Shown piece by piece: positions 1-9,399 of a DNA stretch of 64,000 bases. A model generated the notes under the pieces. It was given only the letters and a program-made list of their open reading frames with translations, made no database searches and had not been told where the DNA came from. The position numbers and the translations under genes were made by a program. Location of the stretch: contig WSYJ01000149.1 in NCBI GenBank assembly GCA_020186115.1, positions 372,001 to 436,000 of the forward strand, in the 5' to 3' direction. This stretch comes from Histomonas meleagridis (taxonomy: Eukaryota > Parabasalia > Tritrichomonadida > Dientamoebidae). Every line of letters begins with the position of its first letter. The first letter of the stretch is position 1.

Positions 1-296
1 TAAAATCTCTTTTATGTTTTTGTTTATTTACCAATATATTTCATGTAACGTTTTAGTTCTTTAAGGAGGTAATTATCTTGTCTTCTTCTTAATGAGATAA
101 TCATCTTGTCTTCTGTAATTTTTGGTTTAGCACCTCTTCTTTATATATTTATATTTACTGGTAATGGTATTTTACCAGTTTCATTGTATTCATTTATTAC
201 TCTTCATACCCTAAGGCTACACACATGTAGGATTTGAGTTATTTGTTGGTGCGTACAACCATTTTGATAAAGATCAACAATTAATTTTTCGACCAT
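1..296 (-). pseudogene. Relic of a Tc1/mariner-type transposase N-terminus
   Basis: Read on the minus strand from an ATG at 294-296, the frame begins with a helix-turn-helix-like stretch (EKLIVDLYQNG, HQQITQIL) and a basic linker (RRGAKPKIT). This is the usual layout of the DNA-binding end of Tc1/mariner-like transposases. It is interrupted by an in-frame TGA after SLRV, a TAA before RRGAKP and further stops near the window edge. No catalytic domain is visible because the window begins here. Family assignment rests on HTH layout only. Confidence 0.5.
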
Positions 297-1105
297 TTTT
301 TTTAATGAACGGTCTCAATTCAAAATATTCAATGACTTGACTCAATGTCGAATTATTTGAACAAGTTTATAATTTTTAAATTATTAGAAGCAGAAGAAGA
401 ATTATGATCATTTTAAAAAGGCAGTTACATAAATATAAAAAGAATAAAGTTTTTAGATTATTAAGGTCAAAAGAAGATAATCAGATTTAGTGTGTAGATA
501 AAATGCTTGACCAATTTTCGTTTGACTATTAATTTATAATACATCCGGTAGGAATGGTTTTAAGAAATCTTTCGACTTATATATGGGTTATTGACCTTTG
601 AATTCGTGGAGTGCCCCAGCATCTGAATTTGTTCAAAAAGCTCTATCGTATTTCTATCATAAAAGTGATATCAATGTAAGAGAATTGAATAGTTTACATC
701 GAATATAAAGTATTGAAGAAGATCAAAAATATTTTGACGTCAAATATGTAAACTATGCAAAAATTGGTAACCGTTTATTGACCGTTAATTTCAGCTTACT
801 TAACTGGTGGAAAAAAATCGGCAGTATCGGTTCCACTTTTTGAACGAAATTCTATTAAAGTATTTTTCGATCTGAAAATAAAGTCCTTTTACCACGTACT
901 CTCCTTCCTTGTTTCAAGGCCATGTAAATGTGATACAGTGCAATGCATTATTGATATTTGGGCATATGGATTTTTGGCAACAACAATTTCACAGTTTCAT
1001 TATTCGTTCAATCACTTAGAGATTAGATCTGATGAAAGTTTTTTGCCTTCTTAAAGACAATCTCAATTGAGTAAACATAAAATTATTACCAAAGAAATGA
1101 ATTGT
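297..1105. other. Gene-free stretch with coding-like remnants
   Basis: No intact gene. On the plus strand about 600-850 there is a broken frame (ALSYFYHKSDINVREL, stop, then SIEEDQKYFDVKYVNYAKIG). About 780-1053 there is an overlapping open frame without a start codon (YLTGGKKSAVSVPLFERNS). Both read like decayed protein-coding sequence, perhaps the rest of a mobile element, but I cannot name a family. Confidence 0.35.
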
Positions 1106-1729
1106 TTAATCCATACGTGTTTTGATTTCTTTCGTAATTATCTGTTCTGGTGTTACAATATAAACAATTCCACCCCAACCACTGAGTCCATCGCGTTCGA
1201 TAGCTGATATCAAACATGTTGAAATTGTTTTAAATAACTCATCAGGATTCATTCCTGGCCTCCATAGACTTTCACAAATACCATACAATGAATCACTTGA
1301 TGTTCCTGCAACAGCAAAATCATTCGGTTCTGTCATAGCACCAATACTATCTGATGTCGCAAGAATTGGATTATTTGTACCTGGTTCAAGTCCAGCTATA
1401 ATTGGTTGAACGAAATATGGACCAAATCGATGTTTGTAAAGAAGTGACTTAACAAGATTTATGAAACGTTTTGGATCCAAAGGACGTTCTTCACGTAATT
1501 CAAGAAGATTTACTTCATGTCTAAGTTTCTCATGAACTGTATCGGCATCAGTCATAAGACCACTTAAACCAATAAATATTGAATCATTTATTTGAAATAT
1601 TTTCTTACAATTTATCGATACTGTTTGCATTTGTGCGCCAAGTCGTTTGTCTGATGCAATGGCAACACAATGATCTCCAATCATTGCAACCATTGTTGAT
1701 CCATTTTGTGAATCAATTGATCCAGACAT
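1106..1729 (-). CDS. PSMB3: 20S proteasome subunit beta type-3
   Basis: 207 residues, the normal length for the non-catalytic beta3 subunit of the 20S core particle. Visible family signatures are NGSTMVAMIGDHCVAIASDK at the N-terminus, KIFQINDSIFIGLSGLMTDA, KHRFGPYFVQPIIAGLEP, FAVAGTSSDSLYGICESLW and the C-terminal KEIKTRMD, all alignable with animal PSMB3. As expected for beta3 there is no propeptide with a catalytic N-terminal Thr, so the role is structural. The ATG at 1727-1729 is chosen because it gives the typical short N-terminus. The upstream minus-strand sequence has TCA-type initiator candidates and a TTGGCC motif. The gene is divergent from calreticulin. Confidence 0.95.
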   Translation of the reverse strand: MSGSIDSQNGSTMVAMIGDHCVAIASDKRLGAQMQTVSINCKKIFQINDSIFIGLSGLMTDADTVHEKLRHEVNLLELREERPLDPKRFINLVKSLLYKHRFGPYFVQPIIAGLEPGTNNPILATSDSIGAMTEPNDFAVAGTSSDSLYGICESLWRPGMNPDELFKTISTCLISAIERDGLSGWGGIVYIVTPEQIITKEIKTRMD

Positions 1730-2030
1730 TAGGATTTATGATTGACAGACTTTGTTTGGCCAACTTTCAAATGACCCATTAAAATACACTCAAAGGAATA
1801 CTTAAACATATATTATTATACACTATTTTTTTAAGTCATCAGAAAAATATAAAAATTTCCAAATTCGGATAAAATTATTAAAATTTAATTTTCTAAAATC
1901 ACTTTTCGTTTTATACTCAAACAAAACTACATTCAGAAACAAACATTTTGCGACCAAATAAAAAACATATTATGAAAAGAAATAAGTAAAAAAAAAATTA
2001 TGAAAAAAAATTATTTGTCACTTTTCAATA
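1730..2030. promoter_or_regulatory. Divergent intergenic region between proteasome beta3 and calreticulin
   Basis: About 300 bp of AT-rich DNA serving two divergent genes. It holds TTTGGCCAACTTTC at about 1754 and a TCACTTTTC initiator next to the calreticulin ATG. No further genes are seen. Confidence 0.5.
2018..2026 (+). promoter_or_regulatory. Trichomonad initiator (Inr) of calreticulin
   Basis: TCACTTTTC matches the trichomonad Inr consensus (TCA then pyrimidine, with the A as transcription start). Its A at 2020 lies 11 nt before the ATG at 2031. The same spacing is seen at actin and Mob1 in this window, which supports the start-codon choice. Confidence 0.7.
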
Positions 2031-3323
2031 ATGAATTATTTTCTCATTCAAAAATATATGGCGCAAAGTGACATAAAACTTATTATGTTCTGTTTCTTCC
2101 TGATATCAGTTCATTCAACAGTTTATCTGGAAGAACGTTTCGGCCCTGGATGGGAAACACGTTGGAAGAAGCCAACGCATGTACGAAAAGGCGTTCAATT
2201 AGGCCGTGTTCGCGTCACATCAGGAAGTTTCTGGGGCGATGAGAAAAAGCAACGCGGACTCGAGACAATGGACAGTAAACGGAATTATCTTCTCTACACA
2301 AATCTCACGCACAGAATGGACACAAGAGATAAAGATTTGATTATTCAATACACAGTTCGCCTTCCTTATTATGTTGATTGCTCTGGCCAATACATCAAAA
2401 TATTGTCATCTGATGTTGATCCAACACATTTTTCTAATGAGACGGATTATTTGATAATGTTTGGACCGGATATTTGTGGCGCAACATTTAGAAGAACACA
2501 TTTTATTATCACACACAAAGGGAAAAAATATGAAACAACACGACATGTTAATTGTATCAAAGATCATCTTACACATTCATATACATTAATCATTCGTAAG
2601 AATAATACAATCGAAGTACGAATTGATGGGGAAATCGTTGATAATGGAACACTTGAAGAACGATTCCAAATTCCATCTGCTGATTTAATACCAGATCCAA
2701 ATGATATTAAACCTAATGATTGGGACGACGATGAATGGATCATTGATCCTAATGATAAGAAACCCGATAATTGGGTTGATGAAGAATTTATTGCAGATCC
2801 AGATGCATTCAAACCTCAATCATGGGATGATTCAATTGTTTGGGCACCGCCAATGATACGTAATCCACGTTATCGAGGTGAATGGTCACCACGAATCATT
2901 AAGAACCCAAATTATAAAGGCGTTTGGACACCGAAAATGATCAATGAAAGTGTAGAAAAGGATCCAACGTTTGGACATTTCTCATCAATTGGTTATCTCG
3001 GACTTGAGTTCTTTCATAATGCGCCAGGTTCCATTTTTAATAATTTCTTAATTACAGATAATGAAACATATGCACGAGAAATGCTCGAAGATGTGTTCTT
3101 AAGTATTAGGGAAGCAGAAGTAAAAAACTTCGATGAACATAATAGGAAATTAAGCAAAGAAAGAGAATTAGAAAATATTAGAAGAGAAAATGAAAATCAT
3201 AGAAATTATGACCCAGATCAAATTAGTGATTCATTAAGTGATGGTGATTACTTTAAAAAGAGAAGAGAAATGGCAAAGAACAAACGAAAACAAAGGAAGA
3301 TTTCCCAATTTGATGATTTATAA
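2031..3323 (+). CDS. Calreticulin/calnexin-family ER chaperone
   Basis: 430 codons from the ATG placed 11 nt behind an Inr. A hydrophobic signal segment (LIMFCFFLISVHS, about residues 17-29) precedes the lectin domain, which begins TVYLEERF and includes YYVDCSGQYIKILSS, MFGPDICG and a paired-cysteine pattern. A Pro-rich P-domain follows, with three type-1 repeats (IPDPNDIKPNDWDDDEW, IIDPNDKKPDNW, IADPDAFKPQSWDD) and two or three type-2 repeats (NPRYRGEWSPR, NPNYKGVWTPK). There is no transmembrane helix, so it is calreticulin-like. The C-terminal tail is Lys/Arg-rich rather than the usual acidic calcium-binding tail, and it ends FDDL, a possible KDEL-type retrieval variant. A second ATG at 2058 would also give a signal peptide. 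Confidence 0.93.
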   Translation: MNYFLIQKYMAQSDIKLIMFCFFLISVHSTVYLEERFGPGWETRWKKPTHVRKGVQLGRVRVTSGSFWGDEKKQRGLETMDSKRNYLLYTNLTHRMDTRDKDLIIQYTVRLPYYVDCSGQYIKILSSDVDPTHFSNETDYLIMFGPDICGATFRRTHFIITHKGKKYETTRHVNCIKDHLTHSYTLIIRKNNTIEVRIDGEIVDNGTLEERFQIPSADLIPDPNDIKPNDWDDDEWIIDPNDKKPDNWVDEEFIADPDAFKPQSWDDSIVWAPPMIRNPRYRGEWSPRIIKNPNYKGVWTPKMINESVEKDPTFGHFSSIGYLGLEFFHNAPGSIFNNFLITDNETYAREMLEDVFLSIREAEVKNFDEHNRKLSKERELENIRRENENHRNYDPDQISDSLSDGDYFKKRREMAKNKRKQRKISQFDDL

Positions 3324-3329
3324 ACGGAG

Positions 3330-3788
3330 TTACCCGCCCATTTTTAATAAATCTAAATGTTGTTTTTCGGCTCTTAATAAATGGATTTCATTATCATCAA
3401 AATTTAGGATTTCTTCTGTAAGAGAATCAATTTCTTGTTTTAATTCATCATTCTCTTTCTTTAATTCTTCAATTTGGATTTCAAGTTCTTCATTAGACAA
3501 AAAAGTTGTTTCATTATTATTCATTAAATGTTCAGATAGTTCTTTGATTTGCTTAAGAAGTGAACCATTTTCAAGAGTTTTGGATGTTTGCAACTGTGAT
3601 ATTTCATCTATATCCAACGTTTGGACTTTAAAATGGGCTGATTGTAATGACGTTTGAAGATCTCTTTCCATATCGATCTGTCGCTCAAGTTCAGTTCTTT
3701 TCATCCATAATCTTCGAAATAACTCTTTACCCTTTTCAAGTGTTTCACTTACTATCACATGTTGTTCATTCGCGTTATCGACACTCAT
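3330..3788 (-). CDS. Small coiled-coil protein, function unknown
   Basis: 152 residues from the ATG at 3786-3788 (MSVDNANEQHVIV). An upstream ATG at 3824 would add 12 unremarkable residues and is less likely. Heptad-rich segments occur at the N-terminal third (ELERQIDMERDLQ) and the C-terminal half (EELEIQIEELKKENDELKQE), so an elongated coiled coil is expected. There are no catalytic motifs or membrane segments. Its stop lies only 6 bp from the stop of convergent calreticulin. Function unrecognised; it could be a cytoskeletal or kinetochore-type accessory protein, but nothing specific supports that. Confidence 0.7.
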   Translation of the reverse strand: MSVDNANEQHVIVSETLEKGKELFRRLWMKRTELERQIDMERDLQTSLQSAHFKVQTLDIDEISQLQTSKTLENGSLLKQIKELSEHLMNNNETTFLSNEELEIQIEELKKENDELKQEIDSLTEEILNFDDNEIHLLRAEKQHLDLLKMGG

Positions 3789-4127
3789 AAAATTAATTTG
3801 AACATCAAAAAATACATCAAACAACGGTTTTTTCCAATAATTTTCTTTTTTCTTATAATTTAATTAATTATGTTAATTAATATAGCAATAAACCTAATAA
3901 CTCATTAATATCTTTTGTTTACAGGCAATAATATATAAAAAACAAAGTATGATAATTTATCAACAAATTTCGAAGAAAATATTTTGCATAAAAAAAATCT
4001 TCTTAGCATAATAAAGTAATAGTTAATGAATTTAATGTATTTTATCTAATTGGATGATTAATGATATCAAAAAAAAAATCAGAATGATAAAGAACAATAT
4101 TTATAAACAAACTTAGTCAAAATTAAT
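3789..4127. other. AT-rich intergenic spacer
   Basis: About 340 bp, very AT-rich, no credible ORF. It contains the 5' flank of the coiled-coil gene (an ACCGTTGTTT stretch) and the 3' flank of the cyclin gene. Nothing else seen. Confidence 0.6.
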
Positions 4128-4868
4128 TCATTTTGAATGACATGGAACACACCGATTTGATTCTTTATACAATACTAAAAGTGCAAGGTCAAGTTCTTCT
4201 GGGTAATTCCTCTTTATGTTGTTGACCCATGCTTGTGTTAATTTTGGAAGAGGTCTCTGCCCATATAAATGTAATATGGATGCTGCAACTGAAACAATTG
4301 GATGTATGTTTAAGTAATTTTCATTTCTCAGAATTAAGCAGAGATCCCTCATAACAAAATTACAAATATTTTCTGTATTTTCTGAATTATCATTTTCAAT
4401 GTCACGAAAAACTGGTTGTGTTGCATTAAAGTATTTGAAAGGAAGATCAATATCTGGGTTCCAGTTCACGATGTTTAGGAACATAATCTCGTAATGAACA
4501 ATTTGCATTTTTTCTTCATCTGTTACAAATGGACAGTTATAATCTCTCGGTCCAAATGTTTGAATTATTTTTTCCCATCCAACTATTTTTTGGATTTCCA
4601 AAATGCTTTTGAAAATTTCTTGGAATATTAATGGTAACGATCGATAAGCATCTTCAATTTTGCATGACAAAAATACAGATGATACCATTAATACATATAA
4701 ATGTGCAGGCTCTCTATCTATTTTTGCAAAGTATTTGTGTAAAAAAGTAAACGATTTTGCAATGCATGGAGAAATTGATAATTTCAAACCACGTCTTGCA
4801 TAAGTTACAGCTGCCCATGCTATTTCTCTTTCCTCAGTAGTCCAGAGGTGTGGAGTATATTCTTTCAT
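4128..4868 (-). CDS. Cyclin-family protein, transcription-cyclin-like
   Basis: 246 residues with a cyclin-box pattern: SISPCIAKSFTFLHKYF (helix 1), then LYVLMVSSVFLSCKIEDA (the hydrophobic helix 3 ending in the conserved Lys and an acidic residue), then EKMQIVHYEIMFLNIVNW. A second weaker fold follows (HPIVSVAASILHLYGQRPLP). The compact size and the SSVFLSCKIED signature resemble cyclins of the C/H/K/L/T group, which partner transcriptional CDKs, rather than the mitotic cyclin at 47.9 kb. No destruction box is seen. The upstream minus strand has TCATTTCAT about 19 nt before the ATG, a possible Inr. The subclass is inference. Confidence 0.75.
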   Translation of the reverse strand: MKEYTPHLWTTEEREIAWAAVTYARRGLKLSISPCIAKSFTFLHKYFAKIDREPAHLYVLMVSSVFLSCKIEDAYRSLPLIFQEIFKSILEIQKIVGWEKIIQTFGPRDYNCPFVTDEEKMQIVHYEIMFLNIVNWNPDIDLPFKYFNATQPVFRDIENDNSENTENICNFVMRDLCLILRNENYLNIHPIVSVAASILHLYGQRPLPKLTQAWVNNIKRNYPEELDLALLVLYKESNRCVPCHSK

Positions 4869-5640
4869 CTAAGTCACACTATGAAATGATATGTGCGATA
4901 AAATTTGAGCTGCATTAATTTACGTAAAGAATACAAAATGGTCGACTTTTTGAAAAGGATTAAGTCAAAACAAAAATTCTGATAAACATTTGGTCATCAA
5001 TTAAAAAGTGAAATGAACGATTCTTTTTTTGATTTTTGAATAGTTTACAATTGACAATAAATTTGTGGAAAATATTCAATTCAATGTAAAATATAGAAAT
5101 GCATAAACACTGTAAACTTTTAATACACTGAGTGAAAGGATCATTCCAAAACCATAAGATCAATTAATCAAAAAAGTAAATTGCATTGCTGTAAAAAAAT
5201 TTTTATCGAATTAATGACAATTCGAATCATGAATTCATATATTAAAAATCAAAAAAAAATTTAAAACATTTTTTTTCATGACTCTTTCAAATGTAGTATA
5301 AATAAGTAGTCCTTGCTTGGCCAATTAATATGTAGATTATATTTATTCAGCCATAGCGGATGTTCACCATTGTGATCATTATTAATTACTCCTTTTTGCA
5401 TCAGATTTTTTCATCCCACATAGCCATTATTTCAATAAATAACGATCGGATACGATTGTTATGCATTTAATTTCCCATTGAATTATCAGTCTACGATATG
5501 TCACGTAAAGCAGTCATTAAGCGCTGTTTACAAAGGATTGTGTGTATTTCTCGGTTATGCCACTTTACAAAAGAAGGTTAAAAAGTTTATTACTTTTCAG
5601 TCGTTGAGTATTCAAAATAAGCGCTTCCCTAACAAAAGAG
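4869..5640. other. Intergenic region, no gene recognised
   Basis: About 770 bp between the divergent cyclin and WD40 genes. Short frames here are AT-biased and lack homology I can recognise. It contains CTTGGCCAATTAAT near 5318 and long T and A runs. Confidence 0.5.
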
Positions 5641-8600
5641 ATGGGCAAGTTCAAGGAAAAATTTCAATATCCTTCCTTACTTGCTGTAGCATTTAATTCT
5701 TGGACTGATCAAACATGTCCACAACTCGATTTTTCGACTTTTTTTTCTGTTAAGTTTAATCATAAATTGATCAAAAAAAGTTATATCTGGTCAAATCCTC
5801 TTATTTCATCCACACTTTTTTGTGGCACAACCACAGGGCAAATTGTTGCATATCAAATACATTCACAGAATAATGAAATATTAAATGTCATACCAATTTG
5901 CTTTATTTTTGGGCATGACTCAAAAGTAACGTCCATAACAAATTATACACATCTTTTATATGATCCATCCATTGCCTCTTTGTCAATAGATGGAACACTT
6001 TCAATTATATCTGTTCAAGATTTTACCATTATTTTAAATCATCAGAAATTATTTTCAGAGGGATCCGAGTTTTTATCATCGCATCAAACCAAGACTTCAT
6101 TAATGATTGCTTCACAATCAATTGGCACAATAGAAATAGCAGATATCAAATCAGGAACTCTTCTTTCACGAATTTCTGGATTTTCTTCTCTTATTACATT
6201 TTTTAATGGCCATGGACAACTTCACTGTGCTTCATGTGCTGATGGAACAAATTCAGTTTTTTCATTTTTTGGGAATTCTGTTGTTTGTACATACTCATAT
6301 TGCTTAAATACTGATTCATCTTTTTGCGATTCTATTTTATCCCCAGGCCTTGATTATATTCTTCAAGTTACGCCTGATAAATGGTTTATATATTACTCCG
6401 ATGAAATTCTTTATCAAAAAGAAATTGAATTTGAATTTGATTTTTTTTCAGAAGGTCGATGGGTCAACGATACAACTTTTTATATCAAAACCGTTGGCGG
6501 TGTAATAGAAATTTGGGAGCTCCCAAATTTGGAAAGTATTCAATATTCAAAAACGAATATTTTTGATAGGATTACAACCAAAAGTTCATTTTTTAATGTT
6601 TATTCATTTGATGGTAATTCTAATAGAACAATTCGATCACAAGTAACTAAAGAAGGGATAAAAATTGATTTAACAAAAATAAATCCACCAAAAAAAATAT
6701 TAACATTTAATGGTAAAATGAATCATCCAATATATATCACTAGTGAAGGATTTATAATTTATTCGCCTTCTAAGTCAATATTAAATTTTCATTCATCTAA
6801 AAATGAAAATGATATTATATGTGATTTATCAAAATGTTTTACAACTAAATATCGTTGTAAATGTGCAATTAGTAGTCATAATAACTTAATAAAACATGAA
6901 GCACGAATTGATATTAATGATAATGTTTATTTGGATGATTTTAATAAACCAATTGGAACACATAAAAATGCAAATTTATTATATTCGCCACCAAATGGTA
7001 AAATGTTTTTTTCTTTTGCTATTGATGGCTCAATTATTGCATGGAATAATCATAAGTTGGCAGAATTTCATGATTTATTTGAGCCAATCAAAAAAGCGAA
7101 ATATAATTCGAAAAGAAAATGGATAATATTCATTGCAAATTATTCATTTTCATTAGTTGATACACGAAATTTAACTTCGATAATGGTTTTTTCTGAAATT
7201 AGTTATCCGATAACAGATATAATATATTATAAATCTTTGTTTTATTTGAAATGTGAATCTCCTTTTGTTTATGTGTATAATATTAAAGGTGAGTTAGTAT
7301 CGATAAATCGGAATAAGGAAATCTTAAAAATGAAATACATTGACGATAAAGTCCCAATTAAAAAAGCTATGAGTGCGCCTGCTTTAGATAATCAACAATC
7401 ATCATTAGAATATAAAGAACCAGTTTTTGCGCAAATACGAAACTTAATAATACCGAATTGTCAAACATTTGCGTTAATATTTGATGCTATGGATTTTTTT
7501 GATTCATTTGATTCCTTTGATAATTTACCGATTCGAACAAATCCATTATTTATACCATTAAAACTTTTATGGAAATTTCATATAGGAAAAGGAAAATTAG
7601 ATATTTGTGATCAAGTTAATGTATTAGATACATTTACATATGCTATAGCCGGTGATAATTATACGGTAACATTACCATTATATAATAAAGAAGATGAAGA
7701 AGCATTAAACATTGCATTTTCGATATCGCCGAATCTTTCAGCTATTCAAGCAGTAATATCATCATCGACAGGACAATGCTTTTCTGAATCGAAGAATGAT
7801 AATTCATTATCAATTATATCATTTATATCACAATCAGTTACATCGAAGTTATTAATCGAAGCTGTTTCACCATCGATTTTCATGTTAGCGAATTGGTTAA
7901 TATCACCAAATGATTCAATGCGTGAAATAGTAATCGGATTAATTAAAATGTATTATAATTCTTTGACGTGTGAACAAGGATTAGAAATAATTAAAAACAT
8001 CCAAAACTTGTTTAATGATTGGAGAATTATATTACCATTTGCATTAATTCATTGTAAGAAATTTAAGTTATCAAATGAATTCGGGTTAAAATGTTCTGAA
8101 AATTTGTTTCCTTTTTTATTCGAAAATTCCGAAATCATTGATTTATTATCTGAATCATATCAAAATTTTCGAGTTTATATTAATGATATAAACAAATTCT
8201 TCGAAGAAATGATTAATGGTATATCAAATGGTTATATATATGAACAACAAATTATACCTTTTGCAATAATATCACCAATCGAATTCTTCGATAAAATAAT
8301 TTTAATTCCACAATATTTACATTTCATTGAAATGCTCTTTAAAAAATGGAATCCGAATGATCGAGATTTAATTCTCTTTTTCATTAATCATATTATAAGT
8401 GTGACACAAAAAAATTCACAAATTAATTTAAACGCAATTTTTAAAATTATCGAAGAAAAAATTCCATTTTTCACTTCCGCTAAAAAATTTGTTGTCTTCG
8501 GTGATAACTATGGTAATATAATTGTTTCGTCAACTGAAACTGCTTTGATAATTTGGAAAATCGAAATTTCGAAAGAACCAATTTCATTCGTTTCAGTTTC

Positions 8601-8868
8601 CCCAAATGGAAAACGATTTATTGTTATTTCCCCTGCTGAGAAAATGCTGACGTGGGTCGAATCAGCAATAATATTAAAGAATAAGGAGAAATTCGAATTG
8701 TCAAGTTCAATAAGATTCGAATTCGATGGAATACCAACAAATGCGGTGTGGAACGGAGATGATAAAGTTTCGTTGTTTTATAATGATAAATTAATACAAG
8801 AAATTTGCGCACAAAAAACTTCGATATTTCAGAAAATATTGAAAAATACTTTTAAAAATAATGTGTAA
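5641..8868 (+). CDS. WD40-repeat protein, WDR7/rabconnectin-3 beta-like
   Basis: 1075 residues. The N-terminal third reads as WD40 blades (LFCGTTTGQIVAYQI, FGHDSKVTSI, ASLSIDGTLSIISV). The middle third is Ser/Asn-rich and then alpha-helical (LSIISFISQSVTSKLLIEAV, MREIVIGLIKMYYNS). The C-terminus returns to WD40-like blades (KKFVVFGDNYGNIIVSS, ISFVSVSPNGKRFIVIS). Two WD40 sets split by a helical spacer is the architecture of WDR7, which with DMXL proteins assembles the V-ATPase on endomembranes. There is a DSFDSFDN low-complexity stretch. Homology to WDR7 is by layout and scattered motifs, so the exact orthology is uncertain. The ATG at 5641 is the first in frame. Confidence 0.6.
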   Translation: MGKFKEKFQYPSLLAVAFNSWTDQTCPQLDFSTFFSVKFNHKLIKKSYIWSNPLISSTLFCGTTTGQIVAYQIHSQNNEILNVIPICFIFGHDSKVTSITNYTHLLYDPSIASLSIDGTLSIISVQDFTIILNHQKLFSEGSEFLSSHQTKTSLMIASQSIGTIEIADIKSGTLLSRISGFSSLITFFNGHGQLHCASCADGTNSVFSFFGNSVVCTYSYCLNTDSSFCDSILSPGLDYILQVTPDKWFIYYSDEILYQKEIEFEFDFFSEGRWVNDTTFYIKTVGGVIEIWELPNLESIQYSKTNIFDRITTKSSFFNVYSFDGNSNRTIRSQVTKEGIKIDLTKINPPKKILTFNGKMNHPIYITSEGFIIYSPSKSILNFHSSKNENDIICDLSKCFTTKYRCKCAISSHNNLIKHEARIDINDNVYLDDFNKPIGTHKNANLLYSPPNGKMFFSFAIDGSIIAWNNHKLAEFHDLFEPIKKAKYNSKRKWIIFIANYSFSLVDTRNLTSIMVFSEISYPITDIIYYKSLFYLKCESPFVYVYNIKGELVSINRNKEILKMKYIDDKVPIKKAMSAPALDNQQSSLEYKEPVFAQIRNLIIPNCQTFALIFDAMDFFDSFDSFDNLPIRTNPLFIPLKLLWKFHIGKGKLDICDQVNVLDTFTYAIAGDNYTVTLPLYNKEDEEALNIAFSISPNLSAIQAVISSSTGQCFSESKNDNSLSIISFISQSVTSKLLIEAVSPSIFMLANWLISPNDSMREIVIGLIKMYYNSLTCEQGLEIIKNIQNLFNDWRIILPFALIHCKKFKLSNEFGLKCSENLFPFLFENSEIIDLLSESYQNFRVYINDINKFFEEMINGISNGYIYEQQIIPFAIISPIEFFDKIILIPQYLHFIEMLFKKWNPNDRDLILFFINHIISVTQKNSQINLNAIFKIIEEKIPFFTSAKKFVVFGDNYGNIIVSSTETALIIWKIEISKEPISFVSVSPNGKRFIVISPAEKMLTWVESAIILKNKEKFELSSSIRFEFDGIPTNAVWNGDDKVSLFYNDKLIQEICAQKTSIFQKILKNTFKNNV

Positions 8869-9399
8869 TAAATATAATATATATAACGTTTTGATTTTTT
8901 TATGAAATTATTGTATGTTTGTTGTGTATCGAAATAAATTTTAATTTGTTAATTTATTAAATCTTTAATTTCATGTACATGTATTCAAATGATAAGAAAT
9001 ATTCATAACAGAAGCATAATATATTACATATATATGATATAGGATAAAATTGATTCACTTTCAACATAAAGATACATCATAATTATAGTAAATTTTTTCT
9101 GTAGGTTAACGATCATAATTCAAAAAAATCATTCCATAAATTATGTTAATCTCATTATTTAAACATTTGTCAAACCATTCAGTAGATATATAAAGTGCAA
9201 ATGAAAACAAAGCAATAGGATTTTCAATGGCAAAATTCTGAATTATTCAATTAATTTATTAAAAAAATTTATTTGTAAACTATTTAAAATTAATTTCTGA
9301 CCACTTTCGATTTTTTGTGAATTTAAACTTTTTGAATACACTTTTTGGTTACAAAGAAATGACCACTCCGTTTGACTTCATTTTGCCTTTTTAAAGTTA
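8869..9399. other. Intergenic region with no recognised gene
   Basis: About 530 bp of AT-rich sequence. The only notable elements are ATAACGTTTTG just behind the WD40 stop and ACTTCATTTTGCC about 20 nt before the next ATG, which may be that gene's Inr. Confidence 0.5.

Noticed and set aside
5478-5696. 72-codon ORF before the WD40 gene
   Set aside because: Overlaps the WD40 start in another frame and has no family features.
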